NCBI GenBank assembly: GCA_034434895.1 | Contig: DAOTYI010000139.1 | Location: forward strand, 1 to 37,727 | Direction: 5' to 3' | DNA length: 37,727 bases | Source of the DNA: DAOTXL01 sp034434895 | GTDB lineage: Bacteria; Chloroflexota; Anaerolineae; JAAYZQ01 | Shown: positions 22,140-29,990 of the stretch, in pieces | Layout of the letters: every line of letters begins with the position of its first letter | Numbering within the stretch: position 1 is the stretch's first letter | Notes under the pieces: model-generated | Told to the model about the DNA's origin: nothing | Seen by the model: the letters and a program-made list of their open reading frames with translations, nothing else | The model's database searches: none | Translations under genes and position numbers: made by a program

Positions 22140-25082
22140 ATGAAAAGGCATCTGTTCAACACGATGGCCATCCTGGTCTTGCTGTCTATGTTGCTGGTAG
22201 CCTGCGGCCCAACGCCGGCGCCGACAGAGGTAGCCAAGCCGCCAGAGGCAGCCAAACCGATCAAGATCGTGGTCATCGGCAAATCGGTGCACCCCTACTG
22301 GTCGAACGTGGAGAAGGGGGTGATCGCAGCGGGCAAGGACCTGGGGGTGGAAACGGTCTTTTTCGTCCCGCCCAAGGAGGATGTGGCCGCCCAGATCCAG
22401 ACGATGGAAACCTACATCGCCCAGGGCGTGACCGGCATCGCCGTCGCCCCCTCTGACCCGAACGCCCTGGAACCGACGATGAAAAAGGCAGCCGACGCCG
22501 GCATCTTTGTGACCACGCTGGACACGCCGCCGGTGGAAAACAGCGTCTCCCTGGTCTACATCGGCACCGACAACTTTAGCGCCGGCAAGATCGCCGGGGA
22601 GACGATGGCCAAGCTGCTGCCCAACGGCGGCAAGGTGGGCATCGGCCGCGGCTCCGATACGGCGCTCAACGCCCTGCAGCGCACCGATGGCTTCCTGGAA
22701 GGGATCAAAGGCACCAAGATCACCGCCCTGGAGCCGGTGAACGACAAGGAAGATGCGGCCACCGCCCTGCAACTGGCCAACTCAGTCATCTCCGCCAACC
22801 CTGACCTGGCCGGCGCCTTCGGCGTCTACGCCTACAACGGCCCGGCCTGGGCCACGGCCATCAAAGAAGCCAACGCCGTGGGCAAGATCAAGCTGGTCTG
22901 CTTCGACGCCACCACCGACATCATCAACGGCATCAAAGAAGGGGTGATCGATGCCACGGTGGCCCAGCGCGAGTATGACATGGGCTACAAGTCGGTGCAG
23001 ATCATCAAGCTGATGGCCGAGAAGGGGGTGGATGCGGCCTTGAAGGAGATGGGTGCGGTGAACGGGGTCATTGACACCGGCGTGGATGTCATCACCGCGG
23101 CCACCCTCAAGGACTATGAGGCCATGCTGGACAAGAAGGGCATCCCCCATGAGTGGAACACCCAAGGCTGGACCCCACCAACGGGCGGCGCCGCACCAAC
23201 AGGGCCGATCAAGATCGTGGTCATCGGCAAATCGGTGCACCCCTACTGGTCGAACGTGGAGAAGGGGGTGATCGCAGCGGGCAAAGACCTGGGGGTGGAA
23301 ACGGTCTTTTTCGTCCCGCCCAAGGAGGATGTGGCCGCCCAGATCCAGACGATGGAGACCTACATCGCCCAGGGCGTGACCGGCATCGCCATCGCTCCCT
23401 CTGACCCGAACGCCCTGGAGCCGACGATGAAAAAGGCAGCCGACGCCGGCATCTTTGTGACCACGCTGGACACGCCGCCGGTGGAAAACAGCGTCTCCCT
23501 GGTCTACATCGGCACCGACAACTTTACTGCCGGCAAGATGGCGGGCGAGACGATGGCCAAGCTGCTGCCCAACGGCGGCAAGGTGGGCATCGGCCGCGGC
23601 TCCGATACGGCGCTCAATGCCCTGCAGCGCACCGATGGCTTCCTGGAAGGGATCAAAGGCACCAAGATCACCGCCCTGGAGCCGGTGAACGACAAGGAAG
23701 ACGCGGCCACCGCCCTGCAACTGGCCAACTCGGTCATCTCCGCCAACCCTGACCTGGCCGGCGCCTTCGGCGTCTACGCCTACAACGGCCCGGCCTGGGC
23801 CACGGCCATCAAAGAAGCCAACGCTGTGGGCAAGATCAAGCTGGTCTGCTTCGACGCCACCACCGACATCATCAACGGCATCAAGGAAGGGGTCATTGAC
23901 GCCACCATCGCCCAGCGCGAGTATGACATGGGCTACAAGTCGGTGCAGATCATCAAGCTGATGGCCGAGAAGGGGGTGGACGCGGCCTTGAAGGAGATGG
24001 GCGCGGTGAACGGGGTCATTGACACCGGCGTGGATGTCATCACCGCGGCCACCCTCAAGGACTATGAGGCCATGCTGGACAAGAAGGGCATCCCCCATGA
24101 GTGGAACACCCAGGGCTGGACCCCACCAACGGGCGGCGCTGTGCCGACAAAGCTGGTGATCGCCTGGATTCCGAAGGCGCTCAACAACCCGGTGTTCGAG
24201 GTGGGGCGGGACGGCGCCTTCAAGAAGGCGGAAGAACTGACAGCGGCCGGCCCGATCCCGGTGGAGGTCAAGTATGTCGGTTCGGTAGCCTCGGACGCGG
24301 CGGAGCAGGCGCGGGTGATGGAGGACGCCGTGGCGGCAGGGGTCAATGCCGTCGGCATCTCCTGCAACGACCCGACCGCCTGCGAAGACCCGATCAACAA
24401 GGCGGTGGCCGCCGGCATCCCGGTCATGACCTGGGACTCTGACTCGCCCAACAGCAAGCGCTTCACCTACCTGGGCGTGGATAACTATCAGGGCGGCAAG
24501 GCGGCCGCCGAACTGCTGGTCAAGTTCATGGGCACCAAGGGCAAAGTCGCCCTGCTGACCGGCGTGCCGGGTGCCTTCAACCTGGAGGAGCGGATCCGGG
24601 GCTTCAAGGATGGAGTGGCGGCCTACCCCGACATCCAGATCGTGGCTACCGTCTACTGCAACGACGACATCAACCTGGGCGTGCAGGTGGTGGAAGAGAC
24701 GATGCAGGCCAACCCCGACCTGAACGGCTGGTTCTTCGTCGGCCTGTGGCCCCTGTTCGCCGAGCGTGGCTCGATGCCGCTGTGGGAAGCGGCGGCCAAG
24801 TCGGGCAAGCTGACGACCATCGCCTTCGACACGCTGCCGGTCGAGCTGGAGTTCATGAAGGACGGCTACCTGCAGGGCCTGGTCGGTCAGAAGTATTGGG
24901 GCTGGGGCTATGACACCATCCAGATGATCTACGACTACATCGTCAACGGGAAGCGCTTTGAAAGCTGGACCGACTCTGGCATGGACATCGTCACCAAGTG
25001 CAACGTGGATGTCATGGCCGAGGCCTGGGCCAAGAGCGACTTTACCAAGCCGCTGCCTGACCCCTATTCCTGCCTGCCCTAG
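22140..25082 (+). CDS. Lipoprotein with three tandem sugar-binding (Peripla_BP_4) domains
   Basis: The 980-aa product has a lipoprotein signal peptide (MKRHLFNTMAILVLLSMLLVAC, lipid-modified Cys22). Three type-1 periplasmic-binding domains follow. Domains 1 (residues 40-355) and 2 (356-671) are near-identical, starting PIKIVVIGKSVHPYWSNVEKG. I find only four substitutions in their cores (V/I twice, S/T, I/M). Domain 3 (from residue 672, LVIAWIPKALNNPVFEVG) is a different sugar-binding protein. The linkers share QGWTPPTGGA. Normal members of the family are ~320-370 aa with one domain. The neighbours are two sets of importer parts, so the fused protein may feed both or concentrate ligand. No transport partner is proved. 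Confidence 0.95.
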   Translation: MKRHLFNTMAILVLLSMLLVACGPTPAPTEVAKPPEAAKPIKIVVIGKSVHPYWSNVEKGVIAAGKDLGVETVFFVPPKEDVAAQIQTMETYIAQGVTGIAVAPSDPNALEPTMKKAADAGIFVTTLDTPPVENSVSLVYIGTDNFSAGKIAGETMAKLLPNGGKVGIGRGSDTALNALQRTDGFLEGIKGTKITALEPVNDKEDAATALQLANSVISANPDLAGAFGVYAYNGPAWATAIKEANAVGKIKLVCFDATTDIINGIKEGVIDATVAQREYDMGYKSVQIIKLMAEKGVDAALKEMGAVNGVIDTGVDVITAATLKDYEAMLDKKGIPHEWNTQGWTPPTGGAAPTGPIKIVVIGKSVHPYWSNVEKGVIAAGKDLGVETVFFVPPKEDVAAQIQTMETYIAQGVTGIAIAPSDPNALEPTMKKAADAGIFVTTLDTPPVENSVSLVYIGTDNFTAGKMAGETMAKLLPNGGKVGIGRGSDTALNALQRTDGFLEGIKGTKITALEPVNDKEDAATALQLANSVISANPDLAGAFGVYAYNGPAWATAIKEANAVGKIKLVCFDATTDIINGIKEGVIDATIAQREYDMGYKSVQIIKLMAEKGVDAALKEMGAVNGVIDTGVDVITAATLKDYEAMLDKKGIPHEWNTQGWTPPTGGAVPTKLVIAWIPKALNNPVFEVGRDGAFKKAEELTAAGPIPVEVKYVGSVASDAAEQARVMEDAVAAGVNAVGISCNDPTACEDPINKAVAAGIPVMTWDSDSPNSKRFTYLGVDNYQGGKAAAELLVKFMGTKGKVALLTGVPGAFNLEERIRGFKDGVAAYPDIQIVATVYCNDDINLGVQVVEETMQANPDLNGWFFVGLWPLFAERGSMPLWEAAAKSGKLTTIAFDTLPVELEFMKDGYLQGLVGQKYWGWGYDTIQMIYDYIVNGKRFESWTDSGMDIVTKCNVDVMAEAWAKSDFTKPLPDPYSCLP
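22257..24152 (+). repeat. 948-bp in-frame tandem duplication inside the binding-protein gene
   Basis: Copy 1 is 22257-23204 and copy 2 is 23205-24152, exactly 316 codons each. About 25 base differences are scattered along the copies. Most are third-position and synonymous, and only about four residues change within the domain core. The unit includes the linker, so the junction is clean and in frame. Confidence 0.95.
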
Positions 25083-25103
25083 GTCCTGCTGGATGGGAAG
25101 TAT

Positions 25104-25136
25104 GGTTGGCGAGGGGCAGTGGACCCCTCGCCAACC
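25104..25136 (+). repeat. Perfect 13-bp hairpin after the binding-protein gene
   Basis: GGTTGGCGAGGGG (25104-25116) pairs perfectly with 25124-25136 across a 7-nt loop, followed by CTTATT. It lies between the binding-protein gene and the next ATPase. As in other sugar importer operons, such a stem can protect the upstream mRNA or partly terminate transcription, raising binding-protein level above the membrane components. Confidence 0.8.
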
Positions 25137-25186
25137 CTTATTGGGTCCTGACCATTCCGCCAGGGATGGCCTCTGAGGAGGTGTCG

Positions 25187-26719
25187 TTGAGCGGACAAGA
25201 GATGGTATTGCGCATGGAAGGCATCTCGAAAGCCTTCCCCGGTGTCCAGGCGCTGCAAAACGTAGACTTTGAAGCAGACGCCGGTGAAGTGGTGGCGCTG
25301 GTGGGTGAAAATGGCGCCGGCAAGTCCACCCTGATGAAGATCCTGAGCGGCGTTTACCGCAAGGATGCAGGGCGCATCTTTCTGCAAGGGCGAGAAGTGG
25401 ATATCCAAAGCCCGCACCATGCTCAACAACTGGGCATCGCCACCATCTACCAGGAGTTCAACCTGACCCCCAACCAGAGTGCGGCCGCCAATATCTTTAT
25501 CACCCGCGAGCCACGGCTATCCGGCCTGGGGCGCCTGTTCCATTTTGTGGACCGCCGCCGCATGGAGCAGGAAGCGCAACAACTCCTGAACCGTGTTGGG
25601 GCACAGGTACCGGCCACGGTCCTGATCCGCGATCTGTCTGTAGCTCAGCAACAGATGGTCGAGGTCGCCAAGGCTTTGGCTGTAGAAGCCCGCATCATCG
25701 TCATGGACGAACCGACCTCGGCCCTGGGCGAAGATGAGGTCGAGACGTTGTTTGGGATCATCAGCGCCCTCAAAGCACAGGGCATCACCATCATTTTCAT
25801 CACCCATCGCCTGGAGGAGGTGTTCCGCATCGCCGACCGGGTGGTCGTGCTGCGTGACGGCCAGCGGGTAGGGAGCATGACCATCGGCGAGGCAACCCCC
25901 GATAAGGTGATCCAGCAGATGGTAGGCCGCGAACTGACCGCCCTGTTCCAAAAGGAAGCGGCCAAAATCGGCGAGCCACTGTTGGAAGTGCGGGGGTTGA
26001 CCCGGCAGGGGGTGGTGCATGATGTGAGTTTCACCCTGCGGCGAGGGGAGATCCTGGGCTTCGCCGGCCTGGTGGGTGCCGGGCGCACCGAGACGGCCCG
26101 CCTGATCTTCGGGGCCGACTACAAGGATGCCGGCGAGATCCTGGTGGAAGGCCGACCGGTACGCATCAGCTCCCCGGTGGACGCCGTGGCGGCCGGCATC
26201 GGCTTTGTGCCCGAGAACCGGGCCACCCAGGGATTGATCCTCAAGCTGCCGGTGTTGGAGAATATCGTGTTGCCCACGCTCAACCAGCACGCCCGGGCGG
26301 GATGGGTAGACCAGCGCAACCTGCGTCAGACCGCCCAGGAATATGTCAACCGCCTGAACGTCCGCACGCCTCACCTGCGGCAGAAAGCCATGTTCCTCTC
26401 TGGCGGCAATCAGCAAAAGGTGGTCGTGGCCAAGTGGCTGGCAGCACAGCCCAAAGTGCTCATCATGGACGAGCCGACACGGGGGATTGACGTTGGGGCC
26501 AAGGCCGAAGTCCATGCCCTGATGAGTCGCCTGGCCCAGGCCGGGATGGGGATCATCATGATCTCCTCCGAGTTGCCGGAAATCCTGGGCATGAGCGACC
26601 GCATCCTGGTCATGGCGGAGGGGCGGGTGGCGGCCATCCTGGACCGCGCCGAGGCCAGCCAGGAGATGATCATGGCCTACGCCAGCGGCGAGTTGGGGAT
26701 GATCGCCCCATCGGCTTGA
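25187..26719 (+). CDS. Sugar ABC transporter ATP-binding protein, double-domain (RbsA/XylG type)
   Basis: TTG 25187 is chosen because AGGAGG (25176-25181) is 5 bases upstream. Earlier in-frame starts (25106, 25166) lie in or near the hairpin. The 510-aa product contains two ABC domains. Domain 1 has GENGAGKST, LSVAQQQMVEVAKAL, VMDEPTSAL and FITHRL. Domain 2 has the degenerate Walker A GLVGAGRTE, LSGGNQQKVVVAKWL and IMDEPTRGIDVG. This pattern, with a weakened second Walker A, is typical of CUT2 ATPases. It is likely to serve the permease at 27794, with the UROD-like gene between them. Confidence 0.95.
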   Translation: MSGQEMVLRMEGISKAFPGVQALQNVDFEADAGEVVALVGENGAGKSTLMKILSGVYRKDAGRIFLQGREVDIQSPHHAQQLGIATIYQEFNLTPNQSAAANIFITREPRLSGLGRLFHFVDRRRMEQEAQQLLNRVGAQVPATVLIRDLSVAQQQMVEVAKALAVEARIIVMDEPTSALGEDEVETLFGIISALKAQGITIIFITHRLEEVFRIADRVVVLRDGQRVGSMTIGEATPDKVIQQMVGRELTALFQKEAAKIGEPLLEVRGLTRQGVVHDVSFTLRRGEILGFAGLVGAGRTETARLIFGADYKDAGEILVEGRPVRISSPVDAVAAGIGFVPENRATQGLILKLPVLENIVLPTLNQHARAGWVDQRNLRQTAQEYVNRLNVRTPHLRQKAMFLSGGNQQKVVVAKWLAAQPKVLIMDEPTRGIDVGAKAEVHALMSRLAQAGMGIIMISSELPEILGMSDRILVMAEGRVAAILDRAEASQEMIMAYASGELGMIAPSA

Positions 26720-26753
26720 GGTAGCGACGCAACAGGCAACCAGGGTCCAGACC

Positions 26754-27797
26754 ATGAACTCTCTCGAACGACTGACCAGGCGGCTGCACGGGGAAGCCGT
26801 GGACCGCCCCCCCAATCTGGATATTATGATGACCTTTGCCGCCCACTACATCGGCCAGCCCCTCTCCCGCTATTACCTGGACTACCGGGTCCTGTGTGAG
26901 GCGAACCTGGCCGTGCTGGAGGATTTTGACCTGGACATTGTGCAGGCGATTTCGGACCCCTTTCGCGAGGCAGCCGATCTGGGCCTGGAGGTTGAATTCC
27001 CCGGCGATGGGCTGCCGGTTCGGCGGGCACCTCTGCTGGCTGAACCGGCCGATCTGGGCAGGCTCAAACCGGTCGAGCCTGGCACCGGCCGCCGGATGAG
27101 CGATCGGCTGGCAGCCATCCGCCTCTTCCAAGAGCAGGTCGGCGGCCAGGTTCCGATCATGGGTTGGGTAGAGGGTGCCCTGGCCGAAGCAGCCGATCTG
27201 CGAGGCGAAGGCCGCCTGCTGATGGACCTGCATGACCGCCCCGACTGGGTCCGAGAGCTGCTGGAGTTATGCACCGAAGTGGCCGTCGCCTTCGCCCGGG
27301 CCCAGGTCCAGGCCGGGGCCGACATCGTCGGCCTGGGGGACGCGATCGCCTCCCAGATCTCGCCGCAGATGTACCGACAATTTGCACTGCCCTACGAACA
27401 GCGCATCTTTGCTGCCGTGCACGACATGGGGGCCCTGGCCCGCCTGCATATCTGCGGCAACACAACGCACCTGCTGCCCTGGCTGGCCCAGAGCGGAGCC
27501 GACATCATTGACCTGGACTGGATGGTGGACATTCGCTCAGCAGCCAGATGCTTCGGTGACTATCCGGCGATCTGCGGCAACTTTGATCCGGTGGCCATCA
27601 TGCTCCAGGGGACGCCCGAACAGGTCCGGGAGGCGACGCTCTATTGCCTGCAATGGGGCGGACCGCGTTGCCTCAGCGCGGCCGGCTGCGAGATCCCTGA
27701 TGGCACCCCTCACCAGAACCTGCTGGCCCAGGCACAGGCGTTGCGGGAATCATCACAACGAATCTGCGAGCAGATCATAGAAGGAGTTCAGGTATGA
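26754..27797 (+). CDS. Uroporphyrinogen-decarboxylase-like protein (MtaA/CmuA-type)
   Basis: The 347-aa protein has the URO-D/cobalamin-methyltransferase TIM-barrel plan: MNSLERLTRRLHGEAVDRPPN at the N-terminus, GWVEGALAEAADLRG, and VGLGDAIASQISPQMYRQFALPYEQRIF. It has LHICGNTTHLL and later SAAGCEIPDGTP. The HxC...C arrangement matches the zinc ligands of methylcobamide:CoM methyltransferases and is absent from true HemE. No corrinoid-binding protein is encoded nearby. Genes of this type turn up in sugar-transport operons of several bacterial lineages, but their role there is unknown; methyl-group removal from a sugar is only a conjecture. The gene overlaps the next permease gene (ATGA). Confidence 0.88.
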   Translation: MNSLERLTRRLHGEAVDRPPNLDIMMTFAAHYIGQPLSRYYLDYRVLCEANLAVLEDFDLDIVQAISDPFREAADLGLEVEFPGDGLPVRRAPLLAEPADLGRLKPVEPGTGRRMSDRLAAIRLFQEQVGGQVPIMGWVEGALAEAADLRGEGRLLMDLHDRPDWVRELLELCTEVAVAFARAQVQAGADIVGLGDAIASQISPQMYRQFALPYEQRIFAAVHDMGALARLHICGNTTHLLPWLAQSGADIIDLDWMVDIRSAARCFGDYPAICGNFDPVAIMLQGTPEQVREATLYCLQWGGPRCLSAAGCEIPDGTPHQNLLAQAQALRESSQRICEQIIEGVQV

Positions 27798-28786
27798 CGG
27801 CAAAAAGTGCAGAAGCCAGGACAAAGGCCCAGGGCATAGACTGGCGGAGCATCGTCGCCAGGCAGGAGTTTGGCGTATTTCTCATCCTGCTGGCCATGAT
27901 CGCCTTCCTCTCGCTTTACACCGACACATTTCTCAAAGGAACCAATATCTCCAACATCCTGCGTGACTTTTCCTGGATCGCCATCGCTGCCTTTGGCGAG
28001 TGCATGGTCATTATCACCGCCGGCATTGACCTGTCGGTCGGCTCGGTGATGGGTTTGTCCGGGCTGATCACCGCCATGCTGTTTGCCCGTCAGGCTTCCG
28101 TCCCGGTGGCCGTGGCGGGAGGGTTGCTGACCGGCCTGATCGTTGGCCTGCTCAACGGCCTGATGATCACCAAAGGCCGCCTGCCCCCCTTTATTGCCAC
28201 CCTGGGCACGATGCTCATGGCGCGGGGGCTGTGCTACGGACTGTCTGGAGGCTGGCCAGTGCGCAACCTGCCGACCGCATTTAACAACCTGGGCCGGGGT
28301 GTCCTCTCCATCGGCGGTTTTGAAGGCCCCTTGCCGGCCATCTTTATGCTTGTCTGCGCCATCCTCGTATCCGCCTACCTCAGCCGCACCGTATGGGGCT
28401 ATCGTATCTATGCCGTGGGCGGCAACGAGACGGCCACCAGCCTGTCGGGCATCAACACCGACCGGGTCAAGATTATGGTCTACTCACTGGGTGGGTTCCT
28501 GGCCGCCGTCGGTGGGTTGTTGATGACGGCTCGCCTGGGCGTGGCGGCACCGACAGCCGGGCAGGGCTATGAGCTCGATGTCATCGCTGCGGCTGTCGTG
28601 GGCGGGACCAGCCTGTCGGGCGGAGAGGGGACCATCCTGGGGGTGCTCATCGGCGCAGCGGTCATGCAGGTCCTGCGCAACGGCCTGGTGTTGACCGGCG
28701 TCTCGGCCTATTGGCTCCAGGCGTTGCAGGGGTTTGTGATCGTCGTGGCCATCATGCTCGATCAGCTTCGCAAACGGAGACGATGA
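27794..28786 (+). CDS. Sugar ABC transporter permease, second (RbsC/XylH type)
   Basis: The ATG at 27794 overlaps the UROD-like stop codon. The 330-aa membrane protein has the CUT2 motifs ITAGIDLSVGSVMGLSG, TLGTMLMARGLCYG, the coupling-loop AVGGNETATSLSG and VGGTSLSGGEGTILGVLIGA. It is a clear paralogue of the permease at 20159 but quite divergent. The gene order ATPase (double), UROD-like, permease suggests that this permease works with the 25187 ATPase and possibly with domain 3 of the binding lipoprotein. Confidence 0.93.
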   Translation: MTAKSAEARTKAQGIDWRSIVARQEFGVFLILLAMIAFLSLYTDTFLKGTNISNILRDFSWIAIAAFGECMVIITAGIDLSVGSVMGLSGLITAMLFARQASVPVAVAGGLLTGLIVGLLNGLMITKGRLPPFIATLGTMLMARGLCYGLSGGWPVRNLPTAFNNLGRGVLSIGGFEGPLPAIFMLVCAILVSAYLSRTVWGYRIYAVGGNETATSLSGINTDRVKIMVYSLGGFLAAVGGLLMTARLGVAAPTAGQGYELDVIAAAVVGGTSLSGGEGTILGVLIGAAVMQVLRNGLVLTGVSAYWLQALQGFVIVVAIMLDQLRKRRR

Positions 28787-28815
28787 TTGCTGAAATCAGC
28801 AGATAGGAATATGAT
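28787..28815 (+). promoter_or_regulatory. Possible internal promoter before the isomerase-like gene
   Basis: TTGCTG (28787-28792) and TATGAT (28810-28815) are spaced by 17 bp. The -35 is weak (TTG only). A small palindrome TGCTGA-AA-TCAGCA (28788-28801) overlaps it and could be a regulator site. It may give separate expression of the metabolic half of the operon. Confidence 0.4.
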
Positions 28816-28838
28816 ACCAATGAAACATGGAGGATAAC

Positions 28839-29987
28839 ATGCCATTCCAGGATTTGCGTCCACAAGCCAGACGCCGGACACCCGAAGAGCTGGTGGAACA
28901 CCTGAAACAGTTCGAGCTGGACCTCAAATTTTCGGCGGGAATCTGGTATTTCTCGCCAGGCGGGGGCCGTTTCCATGACCGGTACACGCCCGATCAATCT
29001 ATCGCCGCCAGATTAGAGGTGGCGGCCAGACTGGCCGACTATGGCCTCAAGGCGATGGAAGCCCACTACCCCAACGAGATCAACGAGGAAAACCTGGAAA
29101 TCTGGAAACAGTTTAGCCGGGATACCGGCATCCGCATTCTGACGGTGGTGCCGCTGCTTTTCTGGGATGCCCGGTTCGAGTGGGGCTCGCTGTCGTCGCC
29201 CCTGCCGGAGGTCCGCCAGGCAGCCATCCAGCGCACCATCCGCACCCTGGAACTGAACAAGGAGTTGGGCACCGATTTTGCCATCGTCTGGCCGGGCATT
29301 GACGGCTATGAGAACCCCTTTGGGCTGGACCTGGTCGCCGCCCGTGACCGTTTTGCCCAGGGCCTGGCCCAGGCGATGGATGCCGTGCCCGGCGTGCGCG
29401 TCGCGGAAGAGCCCAAGCCCTACGAACCGCGCGGCCACATCCTGTACGGCACCACCGTCGAGGGCATCCTGCTGGGCCAGAAGGTCGAAGCCCTGCTGCA
29501 ACATCCTACCAACCGCGCCCTGCTGGCCGAAGGCCACGCCCTGTGCGCCATGAACCCCGAAGTCGGCCACATGCTCATGGCCTACGAAGACCTGCCCTAT
29601 GCCTTGAGCATGGTGCTGGAATATGGTCGCCTGGCTCATACGCACTGGAACAGCCAGCCGTTGGGCAATTACGATCAGGACCTCAACGTCGGCGTCGTCG
29701 CTCCCGAGCAGACCGAGGCGGCCCTGTATGTGCTCAAGATGTACGGCTACCAGGGCTATTTCGGGATTGACATCAACCCCGAACGCATGCCGGTCGAACA
29801 GGCGCTCAGGAACTGCATGGATGCGCTGCGGGCGGCCAACGACCGGATCAACAGCCTGGACCATGAACAGGTGATCTGGGCGACAATGCACCCCGACCAG
29901 GCTCGCGGTTGGCTGGAGGCCTATCTGATCCGCCAGCGAGCCCTGCACCCGGACCGGCTGCCGCCGCTGCCACCGCTCAGGAGATAA
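28839..29987 (+). CDS. Xylose-isomerase-like TIM-barrel sugar isomerase
   Basis: ATG 28839 is chosen because GGAGG (28829-28833) precedes it by 5 bases; ATG 28827 overlaps the Shine-Dalgarno sequence. The 382-aa product has a chain of metal ligands in xylose-isomerase order: Glu/Lys in EEPKPYEPRGH, Glu and His in NPEVGHMLMA, Asp residues in NYDQDLNVG, and Asp in FGIDINPER. This supports a two-metal aldose-ketose isomerase rather than an AP endonuclease-like relative. Length is close to XylA (~390-440), but sequence is divergent, so the exact sugar is open. A xylulokinase-like gene two genes downstream supports a pentose or related ketose. Confidence 0.88.
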   Translation: MPFQDLRPQARRRTPEELVEHLKQFELDLKFSAGIWYFSPGGGRFHDRYTPDQSIAARLEVAARLADYGLKAMEAHYPNEINEENLEIWKQFSRDTGIRILTVVPLLFWDARFEWGSLSSPLPEVRQAAIQRTIRTLELNKELGTDFAIVWPGIDGYENPFGLDLVAARDRFAQGLAQAMDAVPGVRVAEEPKPYEPRGHILYGTTVEGILLGQKVEALLQHPTNRALLAEGHALCAMNPEVGHMLMAYEDLPYALSMVLEYGRLAHTHWNSQPLGNYDQDLNVGVVAPEQTEAALYVLKMYGYQGYFGIDINPERMPVEQALRNCMDALRAANDRINSLDHEQVIWATMHPDQARGWLEAYLIRQRALHPDRLPPLPPLRR

Positions 29988-29990
29988 GCC

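Noticed and set aside
22782..24098. 438-codon minus-strand frame with internal duplication
   Set aside because: It only mirrors the tandem duplication of the binding-protein gene. No start signal or domain is seen.
22257..24152. Assembly error as the cause of the tandem duplication
   Set aside because: The copies carry scattered, mostly synonymous differences, which an artefact would not produce. Long-read confirmation would still be useful.
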